This document shows positions 48,131 through 61,400 of a stretch of 64,000 bases of DNA, in pieces. This DNA comes from Paramoeba atlantica. Taxonomy: Eukaryota; Discosea. The notes below the pieces were generated by a model. It saw nothing but the letters and a program-made list of their open reading frames with translations. It did no database searches and had not been told where the DNA came from. Positions within the stretch are counted from its first letter, which is position 1. Each line of letters starts with the position of its first letter. A program made the translations under genes and the position numbers. The stretch covers positions 62,001 through 126,000 of the forward strand of contig CDRNVI010000047.1 in assembly GCA_977017575.1 (NCBI GenBank), written 5' to 3'.

Positions 48131-49150
48131 GTTTACGGATTGAAATTCAGGAGGGATTATATTTGAATAGGGTTTGTTAATAATTATGTACGTGTATGAA
48201 CTGTATGCATTTTCGCGTGAAATTGATTTTATTCTTATGTGACTGTATTAGTGACTATTCTATTTGGGTAAAGCTTCACTCGTTTTCGCACCCGCCCACC
48301 AGCCCCCAGCCATTTGGCTGCGAGCTGAGGGGATGGTTGGCTGCGAGCTGAGGGGATGGGTCTTCCCGTTCACAAGTTACTTTGATTATGGAATTCCGGA
48401 ATATTGTTTCAAACTGTGCTGATGTGATGAGACTTGTACTCTTTGAGAAACTGATCTACATGTATGACGATTTCAATGAATTTTCGTTATGTTCTATTTC
48501 CAGTTATATTTCTTCTTAATATATCTTTTCATATTCTTTGTTAATGTACGTGAAAGCACGAACTGGATTTCCTAACTTTCTTGGAGAACTGTTGTTTTTC
48601 ATTCTCAGTCATGGGATCAACTCCGGCTATGTCTCTACTTCGTTGAATATTCAACGAAGCGCCGTCCGTTCGTTGAATATTCAACGAAGCGCCGTCGGTT
48701 CGTTGAACGATTCAACGAACCGATTTTTTACTATTTTTTAATATTGATGTGTAGAAAACAGGACCTTTTTCTTTTGCGGATCCTATTTTGAATGAACAAC
48801 AGTGATACTGGCAATACTTCGAAAGCATTTTTGCGTCGCTTCATGGCCTTCTTGCACCTATATTTTCTAATAATACACGACGTATCTAACACCATGTTTC
48901 ATCCGTGCGTTTCACATTCATTCACAGGAATCTCCAAACGGGTTAAACTACAACAACAGAAATCTACATGAGATCGACTTGCCGAAAAAGAGTTTCTAGT
49001 ACCATGCGCTACCTTTGTTGCTCCGTTGAGACAATTTAAAATGTTAAAAAAATCGAATACTCGCTCGAAAAAAAATTAAAATCCTGTTCGTTGAATATTC
49101 AACGAAGTAGAGACGTACCCTCAACTCCATTTCCGTCTCGCAACAAATTC
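48131..49150 (+). mobile_element. Solo A-linker-B unit inserted in DIRS-e gag
   Basis: A starts GTTTACGGATTGAAATTCAGG, like the DIRS-e left end GTTTACGATTTGAAATTCAGG. A C-rich linker CACCCGCCCACCAGCCCCC (48290-48308) follows, then a doubled TTGGCTGCGAGCTGAGGGGA and a B region ending ACAAATTC. No genes lie inside. Flanks AAAGTC and GCAACT rejoin gag exactly. B carries foldback element 2. Confidence 0.85.
48625..49120. mobile_element. Foldback-like DNA transposon 2 (8-bp TSD)
   Basis: TCAACTCC is duplicated at 48617-48624 and 49121-49128. Termini read GGCTATGTCTCTACTTCG and, inverted, GGGTACGTCTCTACTTCG, followed by the palindrome TTCGTTGAATATTCAACGAA, which is repeated at the left end. 496 bp long, without a gene. 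TSD length and terminal design match foldback element 1 although the terminal bases differ. Confidence 0.82.
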
Positions 49151-49236
49151 GCAACTTGGTCCGCACTTAGAACTTGTTCGATACGTGACTCAATCCCTTC
49201 AGGGGCACCAGGAGTGCCAAACAACTGGTGCGACAT
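49151..49236 (-). CDS. gag: DIRS-e Gag, N-terminal segment
   Basis: Starts ATG at 49236 (minus) with MSHQLFGTPGAP and continues to QVLSADQVA, where the solo A-B unit lies. It aligns with NPDQVEALL of DIRS-d Gag. 86 nt plus 823 nt of the main segment make 303 codons including the stop. Confidence 0.83.
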
Positions 49237-49425
49237 GAAAAACAAAAACTAGTGGTAACGTTCGGATGAAAATAGTCTCTAAAATAGTCAAATAATTGTG
49301 TATATGTCAAATTGTTCATGATTAGAAAAAACGGTGATATAATTCGAATAATATTCCTAAGCCCAAAACTACAACAGTATGGAGCATAATGTTTGCCCTC
49401 CTGAATTTCAAATCGTAAACTTATA
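49237..49425 (-). repeat. DIRS-e left terminal region A
   Basis: Non-coding 5' region; in minus sense it starts TATAAGTTTACGATTTG and shares GAAATTCAGGAGGG with the solo unit at 48131. It is directly flanked by the satellite. Confidence 0.8.
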
Positions 49426-52400
49426 CAAAGACTGAGACCACGCGCAGCAGCAGCGGTGCGCCAAAGTCGATTTATGCTCTCGTGAGTGCGCGCTCCGAAT
49501 GTTGATGGATTTGCGTTGCGCGATCCGAGGCACCGCACACGCAAATCGCCTCGATTGAAGTCGTGAAGTCGCAAAACTTTGATATGCCTTTTTCTGAGAA
49601 CCGAAAGCTGAGACCACGCGCAGCACGCAGCGGTGCGCCAAATAAGATTTATGCACTCGTGAGTGCGCGCTCCGAATGTTGATGGATTTGCGTTGCGCGA
49701 TCCGAGGCACCGCACACGCAAATCGCCTCGATTGAAGTCGTGAAGTCACAAAACTTTGATATGCCTTTTTCTGAAAACCGAAAGCTGAGACCACGCGAAG
49801 CACGTAGCGGTGCGCCAAATAAGATTTATGCACTCGTGATTGCGCGCTCCGAATGTTGATGGATTTGCGTTGCGCGATCCGAGACAACGCACACGCGAAT
49901 CGCCGCGATTGAAGTCGTGAAGTCACAAAACTTTGATATGCCTTTTTCTGAAAACCAAAAACTGAGACCACGCGCAGCAGCAGCGGTGCGCCAAAGTGGA
50001 TTTATGCACTCGTGAGTGCGCGCTCCGAATGTTGATGGATTTGCGTTGCGCGATCCGAGGCACCGCACACGCAAATCGCCTCGATTGAAGTCGTGAAGTC
50101 ACAAAACTTTGATATGCCTTTTTCTGAAAACCGAAAGCTGAGACCACGCGAAGCACGTAGCGGTGCGCCAAATAAGATTTATGCACTCGTGATTGCGCGC
50201 TCCGAATGTTGATGGATTTGCGTTGCGCGATCCGAGACAACGCACACGCGAATCGCCGCGATTGAAGTCGTGAAGTCACAAAACTTTGATATGCCTTTTT
50301 CTGAAAACCAAAAACTGAGACCACGCGCAGCAGCAGCGGTGCGCCAAAGTGGATTTATGCACTCGTGATTGCGCGCTCCGAATGTTGATGGATTTGCGTT
50401 GCGCGATCCGAGACAACGCACACGCGAATCGCCGCGATTGAAGTCGTGAAGTCACAAAACTTTGATATGCCTTTTTCTGAAAACCAAAAACTGAGACCAC
50501 GCGCAGCAGCAGCGGTGCGCCAAAGTGGATTTATGCACTCGTGAGTGCGCGCTCCGAATGTTGATGGATTTGCGTTGCGCGATCCGAGGCACCGCACACG
50601 CAAATCGCCTCGATTGAAGTCGTGAAGTCACAAAACTTTGATATGCCTTTTTCTGAAAACCGAAAGCTGAGACCACGCGAAGCACGTAGCGGTGCGCCAA
50701 ATAAGATTTATGCACTCGTGATTGCGCGCTCCGAATGTTGATGGATTTGCGTTGCGCGATCCGAGACAACGCACACGCGAATCGCCGCGATTGAAGTCGT
50801 GAAGTCACAAAACTTTGATATGCCTTTTTCTGAAAACCAAAAACTGAGACCACGCGCAGCAGCAGCGGTGCGCCAAAGTGGATTTATGCACTCGTGATTG
50901 CGCGCTCCGAATGTTGATGGATTTGCGTTGCGCGATCCGAGACAACGCACACGCGAATCGCCGCGATTGAAGTCGTGAAGTCACAAAACTTTGATATGCC
51001 TTTTTCTGAAAACCGAAAGCTGAGACCACGCGCAGCACGCAGCGGTGCGCCAAATAAGATTTATGCACTCGTGAGTGCGCGCTCCGAATGTTGATGGATT
51101 TGCGTTGCGCGATCCGAGGCACCGCACACGCAAATCGCCTCGATTGAAGTCGTGAAGTCGCAAAACTTTGATATGCCTTTTTCTGAAAACCGAAAGCTGA
51201 GACCACGCGCAGCACGCAGCGGTGCGCCAAATAAGATTTATGCACTCGTGAGTGCGCGCTCCGAATGTTGATGGATTTGCGTTGCGCGATCCGAGGCACC
51301 GCACACGCAAATCGCCTCGATTGAAGTCGTGAAGTCGCAAAACTTTGATATGCCTTTTTCTGAGAACCGAAAGCTGAGACCACGCGCAGCACGCAGCGGT
51401 GCGCCAAATAAGATTTATGCACTCGTGAGTGCGCGCTCCGAATGTTGATGGATTTGCGTTGCGCGATCCGAGGCACCGCACACGCAAATCGCCTCGATTG
51501 AAGTCGTGAAGTCACAAAACTTTGATATGCCTTTTTCTGAAAACCGAAAGCTGAGACCACGCGAAGCACGTAGCGGTGCGCCAAATAAGATTTATGCACT
51601 CGTGATTGCGCGCTCCGAATGTTGATGGATTTGCGTTGCGCGATCCGAGGCACCGCACACGCAAATCGCCGCGATCGAAGTCGTGAAGTCGCAAAACTTT
51701 GATATGCCTTTTTCTGAAAACCGAAAGCTGGGACCACGCGCAGCACGCAGCGGTGCGCCAAAGTGGATTTATACACTCGTGAGTGTGCGCTCCGAGTGTT
51801 GATGGATTTGCGTTGCGCGATCCGAGACAACGCACACGCGAATCGCCTCGATTGAAGTCGTGAAGTCGCAAAACTTTGATATGCCTTTTTCTGAAAACCG
51901 AAAGCTGAGACCACGCGCAGCACGCAGCGGTGCGCCAAATAAGATTTATGCACTCGTGAGTGCGCGCTCCGAATGTTGATGGATTTGCGTTGCGCGATCC
52001 GAGGCACCGCACACGCAAATCGCCTCGATTGAAGTCGTGAAGTCGCAAAACTTTGATATGCCTTTTTCTGAGAACCGAAAGCTGAGACCACGCGCAGCAC
52101 GCAGCGGTGCGCCAAATAAGATTTATGCACTCGTGAGTGCGCGCTCCGAATGTTGATGGATTTGCGTTGCGCGATCCGAGGCACCGCACACGCAAATCGC
52201 CGCGATCGAAGTCGTGAAGTCGCAAAACTTTGATATGCCTTTTTCTGAAAACCGAAAGCTGGGACCACGCGCAGCACGCAGCGGTGCGCCAAAGTGGATT
52301 TATGCACTCGTGAGTGTGCGCTCCGAGTGTTGATGGATTTGCGTTGCGCGATCCGAGACAACGCACACGCGAATCGCCTCGATTGAAGTCGTGAAGTCGC

Positions 52401-55400
52401 AAAACTTTGATATGCCTTTTTCTGAGAACCGAAAGCTGAGACCACGCGCAGCACGCAGCGGTGCGCCAAATAAGATTTATGCACTCGTGAGTGCGCGCTC
52501 CGAATGTTGATGGATTTGCGTTGCGCGATCCGAGGCACCGCACACGCAAATCGCCGCGATCGAAGTCGTGAAGTCGCAAAACTTTGATATGCCTTTTTCT
52601 GAAAACCGAAAGCTGGGACCACGCGCAGCACGCAGCGGTGCGCCAAAGTGGATTTATGCACTCTTGAGTGTGCGCTCCGAGTGTTGATGGATTAGCGTTG
52701 CGCGATCCGAGACAACGCACACGCGAATCGCCGCGATTGAAGTCGTGAAGTCACAAAACTTTGATATGCCTTTTTCTGAGAACCGAAAGCTGAGACCACG
52801 CGCAGCACGCAGCGGTGCGCCAAAGTGGATTTATGCACTCGTGATTGCGCGCTCCGAATGTTGATGGATTTGCGTTGCGCGATCCGAGGCACCGCACACG
52901 CGAATCGCCGCGATCGAAGTCGTGAAGTCGCAAAACTTTGATATGCCTTTTTCTGAAAACCGAAAGCTGAGACCACGCGCAGCACGCAGCGGTGCGCCAA
53001 AGTGGATTTATGCACTCTTGAGTGTGCGCTGCGAATGTTGATGGATTTGCGTTGCGCGATCCGAGACAACGCACTCGCAAATCGCCGCGATTGAAGTCGT
53101 GAAGTCACAAAATTTTGATATGCCTTTTTCTGAGAACCGAAAGCTGAGACCACGCGCAGCACGCAGCGGTGCGCCAAAGTGGATTTATGCACTCGTGAGT
53201 GCGCGCTCCGAATGTTGATGGATTTGCGTTGCGCGATCCGAGACAACGCACACGCGAATCGCCGCGATTGAAGTCGTGAAGTCACAAAACTTTGATATGC
53301 CTTTTTCTGAAAACCAAAAACTGAGACCACGCGCAGCAGCAGCGGTGCGCCAAAGTGGACTTATGCACTATTGAGTGCGCGCTCCGAATGTTGATGGATT
53401 TGCGTTGCGCGATCCGAGACAGCGCACACGCGAATCGCCGCGATTGAAGTCGTGAAGTCACAAAACTTTGATATGCCTTTTTCTGAAAACCGAAAGCTGA
53501 GACCACGCGCAGCACGCAGCGGTGCGCCAAAGTGGATTTATGCACTCTTGAGTGTGCGCTGCGAATGTTGATGGATTTGCGTTGCGCGATCCGAGACAAC
53601 GCACTCGCAAATCGCCGCGATTGAAGTCGTGAAGTCACAAAATTTTGATATGCCTTTTTCTGAGAACCGAAAGCTGAGACCACGCGCAGCACGCAGCGGT
53701 GCGCCAAATAAGATTTATGAACTCGTGATTGAGCGCTCCGAATGTTTATGGATTTGCGTTGCGCGATCCGAGGCACCGCACACGCAAATCGCCTCGATTG
53801 AAGTCATGAAGTCGCAAAACTTTGATATGCCTTTTTCTGAGAACCGAAAGCTGAGACCACGCGCAGCACGCAGCGGTGCGCCAAATAAGATTTATGCACT
53901 CGTGAGTGCGCGCTCCGAATGTTGATGGATTTGCGTTGCGCGATCCGAGGCACCGCACACGCAAATCGCCTCGATTAAAGTCGTGAAGTCGCAAAACTTT
54001 GATATGCCTTTTTCTGAAAACCGAAAGCTGAGACCACGCGCAGCACGCAGCGGTGCGCCAAATAAGATTTATGCACTCGTGAGTGCGCGCTCCGAATGTT
54101 GATGGATTTGCGTTGCGCGATCCGAGGCACCGCACACGCAAATCGCCGCGATCGAAGTCGTGAAGTCGCAAAACTTTGATATGCCTTTTTCTGAGAACCG
54201 AAAGCTGAGACCACGCGCAGCACGCAGCGGTGCGCCAAATAAGATTTATGCACTCGTGAGTGCGCGCTCCGAATGTTGATGGATTTGCGTTGCGCGATCC
54301 GAGGCACCGCACACGCAAATCGCCTCGATTGAAGTCGTGAAGTCACAAAACTTTGATATGCCTTTTTCTGAGAACCGAAAGCTGAGACCACGCGCAGCAC
54401 GCAGCGGTGCGCCAAATAAGATTTATGCACTCGTGAGTGCGCGCTCCGAATGTTGATGGATTTGCGTTGCGCGATCCGAGGCACCGCACACGCAAATCGC
54501 CTCGATTGAAGTCGTGAAGTCGCAAAACTTTGATATGCCTTTTTCTGAAAACCGAAAGCTGAGACCACGCGCAGCACGCAGCGGTGCGCCAAATAAGATT
54601 TATGCACTCGTGAGTGCGCGCTCCGAATGTTGATGGATTTGCGTTGCGCGATCCGAGGCACCGCACACGCAAATCGCCTCGATTGAAGTCGTGAAGTCGC
54701 AAAACTTTGATATGCCTTTTTCTGAGAACCGAAAGCTGAGACCACGCGCAGCACGCAGCGGTGCGCCAAATAAGATTTATGCACTCGTGAGTGCGCGCTC
54801 CGAATGTTGATGGATTTGCGTTGCGCGATCCGAGGCACCGCACACGCAAATCGCCGCGATCGAAGTCGTGAAGTCGCAAAACTTTGATATGCCTTTTTCT
54901 GAAAACCGAAAGCTGGGACCACGCGCAGCACGCAGCGGTGCGCCAAAGTGGATTTATGCACTCGTGAGTGCGCGCTCCGAATGTTGATGGATTTGCGTTG
55001 CGCGATCCGAGACAACGCACTCGCAAATCGCCGCGATTGAAGTCGTGAAGTCACAAAATTTTGATATGCCTTTTTCTGAGAACCGAAAGCTGAGACCACG
55101 CGCAGCACGCAGCGGTGCGCCAAATAAGATTTATGAACTCGTGATTGAGCGCTCCGAATGTTTATGGATTTGCGTTGCGCGATCCGAGGCACCGCACACG
55201 CAAATCGCCTCGATTGAAGTCATGAAGTCGCAAAACTTTGATATGCCTTTTTCTGAGAACCGAAAGCTGAGACCACGCGCAGCACGCAGCGGTGCGCCAA
55301 ATAAGATTTATGCACTCGTGAGTGCGCGCTCCGAATGTTGATGGATTTGCGTTGCGCGATCCGAGGCACCGCACACGCAAATCGCCTCGATTAAAGTCGT

Positions 55401-58400
55401 GAAGTCGCAAAACTTTGATATGCCTTTTTCTGAAAACCGAAAGCTGAGACCACGCGCAGCACGCAGCGGTGCGCCAAATAAGATTTATGCACTCGTGAGT
55501 GCGCGCTCCGAATGTTGATGGATTTGCGTTGCGCGATCCGAGGCACCGCACACGCAAATCGCCGCGATCGAAGTCGTGAAGTCGCAAAACTTTGATATGC
55601 CTTTTTCTGAGAACCGAAAGCTGAGACCACGCGCAGCACGCAGCGGTGCGCCAAATAAGATTTATGCACTCGTGAGTGCGCGCTCCGAATGTTGATGGAT
55701 TTGCGTTGCGCGATCCGAGGCACCGCACACGCAAATCGCCTCGATTGAAGTCGTGAAGTCACAAAACTTTGATATGCCTTTTTCTGAGAACCGAAAGCTG
55801 AGACCACGCGCAGCACGCAGCGGTGCGCCAAATAAGATTTATGCACTCGTGAGTGCGCGCTCCGAATGTTGATGGATTTGCGTTGCGCGATCCGAGGCAC
55901 CGCACACGCAAATCGCCTCGATTGAAGTCGTGAAGTCGCAAAACTTTGATATGCCTTTTTCTGAAAACCGAAAGCTGAGACCACGCGCAGCACGCAGCGG
56001 TGCGCCAAATAAGATTTATGCACTCGTGAGTGCGCGCTCCGAATGTTGATGGATTTGCGTTGCGCGATCCGAGGCACCGCACACGCAAATCGCCTCGATT
56101 GAAGTCGTGAAGTCGCAAAACTTTGATATGCCTTTTTCTGAGAACCGAAAGCTGAGACCACGCGCAGCACGCAGCGGTGCGCCAAATAAGATTTATGCAC
56201 TCGTGAGTGCGCGCTCCGAATGTTGATGGATTTGCGTTGCGCGATCCGAGGCACCGCACACGCAAATCGCCGCGATCGAAGTCGTGAAGTCGCAAAACTT
56301 TGATATGCCTTTTTCTGAAAACCGAAAGCTGGGACCACGCGCAGCACGCAGCGGTGCGCCAAAGTGGATTTATGCACTCTTGAGTGTGCGCTCCGAGTGT
56401 TGATGGATTAGCGTTGCGCGATCCGAGACAACGCACACGCGAATCGCCGCGATTGAAGTCGTGAAGTCACAAAACTTTGATATGCCTTTTTCTGAGAACC
56501 GAAAGCTGAGACCACGCGCAGCACGCAGCGGTGCGCCAAAGTGGATTTATGCACTCGTGATTGCGCGCTCCGAATGTTGATGGATTTGCGTTGCGCGATC
56601 CGAGGCACCGCACACGCGAATCGCCGCGATCGAAGTCGTGAAGTCGCAAAACTTTGATATGCCTTTTTCTGAAAACCGAAAGCTGAGACCACGCGCAGCA
56701 CGCAGCGGTGCGCCAAAGTGGATTTATGCACTCTTGAGTGTGCGCTGCGAATGTTGATGGATTTGCGTTGCGCGATCCGAGACAACGCACTCGCAAATCG
56801 CCGCGATTGAAGTCGTGAAGTCACAAAATTTTGATATGCCTTTTTCTGAGAACCGAAAGCTGAGACCACGCGCAGCACGCAGCGGTGCGCCAAAGTGGAT
56901 TTATGCACTCGTGAGTGCGCGCTCCGAATGTTGATGGATTTGCGTTGCGCGATCCGAGGCACCGCACACGCAAATCGCCTCGATTGAAGTCGTGAAGTCG
57001 CAAAACTTTGATATGCCTTTTTCTGAGAACCGAAAGCTGAGACCACGCGCAGCACGCAGCGGTGCGCCAAATAAGATTTATGCACTCGTGATTGCGCGCT
57101 CCGAATGTTGATGGATTTGCGTTGCGCGATCCGAGGCACCGCACACGCAAATCGCCGCGATCGAAGTCGTGAAGTCGCAAAACTTTGATATGCCTTTTTC
57201 TGAAAACCGAAAGCTGGGACCACGCGCAGCACGCAGCGGTGCGCCAAAGTGGATTTATGCACTCGTGAGTGTGCGCTCCGAGTGTTGATGGATTTGCGTT
57301 GCGCGATCCGAGACAACGCACACGCGAATCGCCTCGATTGAAGTCGTGAAGTCGCAAAACTTTGATATGCCTTTTTCTGAGAACCGAAAGCTGAGACCAC
57401 GCGCAGCACGCAGCGGTGCGCCAAATAAGATTTATGCACTCGTGAGTGCGCGCTCCGAATGTTGATGGATTTGCGTTGCGCGATCCGAGGCACCGCACAC
57501 GCAAATCGCCGCGATCGAAGTCGTGAAGTCGCAAAACTTTGATATGCCTTTTTCTGAAAACCGAAAGCTGGGACCACGCGCAGCACGCAGCGGTGCGCCA
57601 AAGTGGATTTATGCACTCTTGAGTGTGCGCTCCGAGTGTTGATGGATTAGCGTTGCGCGATCCGAGACAACGCACACGCGAATCGCCGCGATTGAAGTCG
57701 TGAAGTCACAAAACTTTGATATGCCTTTTTCTGAGAACCGAAAGCTGAGACCACGCGCAGCACGCAGCGGTGCGCCAAAGTGGATTTATGCACTCGTGAT
57801 TGCGCGCTCCGAATGTTGATGGATTTGCGTTGCGCGATCCGAGGCACCGCACACGCGAATCGCCGCGATCGAAGTCGTGAAGTCGCAAAACTTTGATATG
57901 CCTTTTTCTGAAAACCGAAAGCTGAGACCACGCGCAGCACGCAGCGGTGCGCCAAAGTGGATTTATGCACTCTTGAGTGTGCGCTGCGAATGTTGATGGA
58001 TTTGCGTTGCGCGATCCGAGACAACGCACTCGCAAATCGCCGCGATTGAAGTCGTGAAGTCACAAAATTTTGATATGCCTTTTTCTGAGAACCGAAAGCT
58101 GAGACCACGCGCAGCACGCAGCGGTGCGCCAAAGTGGATTTATGCACTCGTGAGTGCGCGCTCCGAATGTTGATGGATTTGCGTTGCGCGATCCGAGACA
58201 ACGCACACGCGAATCGCCGCGATTGAAGTCGTGAAGTCACAAAACTTTGATATGCCTTTTTCTGAAAACCAAAAACTGAGACCACGCGCAGCAGCAGCGG
58301 TGCGCCAAAGTGGACTTATGCACTATTGAGTGCGCGCTCCGAATGTTGATGGATTTGCGTTGCGCGATCCGAGACAACGCACACGCGAATCGCCGCGATT

Positions 58401-61400
58401 GAAGTCGTGAAGTCACAAAACTTTGATATGCCTTTTTCTGAAAACCGAAAGCTGAGACCACGCGCAGCACGCAGCGGTGCGCCAAAGTGGATTTATGCAC
58501 TCTTGAGTGTGCGCTGAGAATGTTGATGGATTTGCGTTGCGCGATCCGAGACAACGCACTCGCAAATCGCCGCGATTGAAGTCGTGAAGTCACAAAATTT
58601 TGATATGCCTTTTTCTGAGAACCGAAAGCTGAGACCACGCGCAGCACGCAGCGGTGCGCCAAAGTGGATTTATGCACTCGTGAGTGCGCGCTCCGAATGT
58701 TGATGGATTTGCGTTGCGCGATCCGAGACAACGCACACGCGAATCGCCGCGATTGAAGTCGTGAAGTCACAAAACTTTGATATGCCTTTTTCTGAAAACC
58801 GAAAGCTGAGACCACGCGCAGCACGCAGCGGTGCGCCAAAGTGGATTTATGCACTCTTGAGTGTGCGCTGCGAATGTTGATGGATTTGCGTTGCGCGATC
58901 CGAGACAACGCACTCGCAAATCGCCGCGATTGAAGTCGTGAAGTCACAAAATTTTGATATGCCTTTTTCTGAGAACCGAAAGCTGAGACCACGCGCAGCA
59001 CGCAGCGGTGCGCCAAATAAGATTTATGAACTCGTGATTGAGCGCTCCGAATGTTTATGGATTTGCGTTGCGCGATCCGAGGCACCGCACACGCAAATCG
59101 CCTCGATTAAAGTCGTGAAGTCGCAAAACTTTGATATGCCTTTTTCTGAAAACCGAAAGCTGAGACCACGCGCAGCACGCAGCGGTGCGCCAAATAAGAT
59201 TTATGCACTCGTGAGTGCGCGCTCCGAATGTTGATGGATTTGCGTTGCGCGATCCGAGGCACCGCACACGCAAATCGCCGCGATCGAAGTCGTGAAGTCG
59301 CAAAACTTTGATATGCCTTTTTCTGAGAACCGAAAGCTGAGACCACGCGCAGCACGCAGCGGTGCGCCAAATAAGATTTATGCACTTGTGAGTGCGCGCT
59401 CCGAATGTTGATGGATTTGCGTTGCGCGATCCGAGGCACCGCACACGCAAATCGCCTCGATTGAAGTCGTGAAGTCGCAAAACTTTGATATGCCTTTTTC
59501 TGAAAACCGAAAGCTGAGACCACGCGCAGCACGCAGCGGTGCGCCAAATAAGATTTATGCACTCGTGAGTGCGCGCTCCGAATGTTGATGGATTTGCGTT
59601 GCGCGATCCGAGGCACCGCACACGCAAATCGCCTCGATTGAAGTCGTGAAGTCGCAAAACTTTGATATGCCTTTTTCTGAGAACCGAAAGCTGAGACCAC
59701 GCGCAGCACGCAGCGGTGCGCCAAATAAGATTTATGCACTCGTGAGTGCGCGCTCCGAATGTTGATGGATTTGCGTTGCGCGATCCGAGGCACCGCACAC
59801 GCAAATCGCCTCGATTGAAGTCGTGAAGTCGCAAAACTTTGATATGCCTTTTTCTGAAAACCGAAAGCTGAGACCACGCGCAGCACGCAGCGGTGCGCCA
59901 AATAAGATTTATGCACTCGTGAGTGCGCGCTCCGAATGTTGATGGATTTGCGTTGCGCGATCCGAGGCACCGCACACGCAAATCGCCTCGATTGAAGTCG
60001 TGAAGTCGCAAAACTTTGATATGCCTTTTTCTGAGAACCGAAAGCTGAGACCACGCGCAGCACGCAGCGGTGCGCCAAATAAGATTTATGCACTCGTGAG
60101 TGCGCGCTCCGAATGTTGATGGATTTGCGTTGCGCGATCCGAGGCACCGCACACGCAAATCGCCGCGATCGAAGTCGTGAAGTCGCAAAACTTTGATATG
60201 CCTTTTTCTGAGAACCGAAAGCTGAGACCACGCGCAGCACGCAGCGGTGCGCCAAATAAGATTTATGCACTCGTGAGTGCGCGCTCCGAATGTTGATGGA
60301 TTTGCGTTGCGCGATCCGAGGCACCGCACACGCAAATCGCCTCGATTGAAGTCGTGAAGTCACAAAACTTTGATATGCCTTTTTCTGAGAACCGAAAGCT
60401 GAGACCACGCGCAGCACGCAGCGGTGCGCCAAAGTGGATTTATGCACTCTTGAGTGTGCGCTGTGAATGTTGATGGATTTGCGTTGCGCGATCCGAGACA
60501 ACGCACTCGCAAATCGCCGCGATTGAAGTCGTGAAGTCACAAAATTTTGATATGCCTTTTTCTGAGAACCGAAAGCTGAGACCACGCGCAGCACGCAGCG
60601 GTGCGCCAAATAAGATTTATGAACTCGTGATTGAGCGCTCCGAATGTTTATGGATTTGCGTTGCGCGATCCGAGGCACCGCACACGCAAATCGCCTCGAT
60701 TGAAGTCATGAAGTCGCAAAACTTTGATATGCCTTTTTCTGAGAACCGAAAGCTGAGACCACGCGCAGCACGCAGCGGTGCGCCAAATAAGATTTATGCA
60801 CTCGTGAGTGCGCGCTCCGAATGTTGATGGATTTGCGTTGCGCGATCCGAGGCACCGCACACGCAAATCGCCTCGATTGAAGTCGTGAAGTCGCAAAACT
60901 TTGATATGCCTTTTTCTGAAAACCGAAAGCTGAGACCACGCGCAGCACGCAGCGGTGCGCCAAATAAGATTTATGCACTCGTGAGTGCGCGCTCCGAATG
61001 TTGATGGATTTGCGTTGCGCGATCCGAGGCACCGCACACGCAAATCGCCGCGATCGAAGTCGTGAAGTCGCAAAACTTTGATATGCCTTTTTCTGAGAAC
61101 CGAAAGCTGAGACCACGCGCAGCACGCAGCGGTGCGCCAAATAAGATTTATGCACTCGTGAGTGCGCGCTCCGAATGTTGATGGATTTGCGTTGCGCGAT
61201 CCGAGGCACCGCACACGCAAATCGCCTCGATTGAAGTCGTGAAGTCACAAAACTTTGATATGCCTTTTTCTGAGAACCGAAAGCTGAGACCACGCGCAGC
61301 ACGCAGCGGTGCGCCAAATAAGATTTATGCACTCGTGAGTGCGCGCTCCGAATGTTGATGGATTTGCGTTGCGCGATCCGAGGCACCGCACACGCAAATC

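Larger units (their letters stand above)
41719..49425 (-). mobile_element. DIRS-e: YR element inserted in the satellite, carrying three insertions
   Basis: In minus sense the left end is TATAAGTTTACGATTTG (to 49425) and the right end GGATTTC (41719). It has gag, YR and pol. It is split by a solo A-B unit in YR/pol, a retroposon in YR/pol and another solo A-B in gag. Removing these gives gag 909 nt, YR 1,089 nt and pol 2,823 nt, all multiples of three. It is flush in one satellite monomer with no duplication. Confidence 0.9.

Noticed and set aside
50805-52661. 618- and 608-residue minus-strand frames in the satellite and their many relatives up to 64000
   Set aside because: The 177-bp monomer is divisible by three. 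Two minus phases and one plus phase are open at once, and 1-nt length variants switch between them. This is a repeat artefact.
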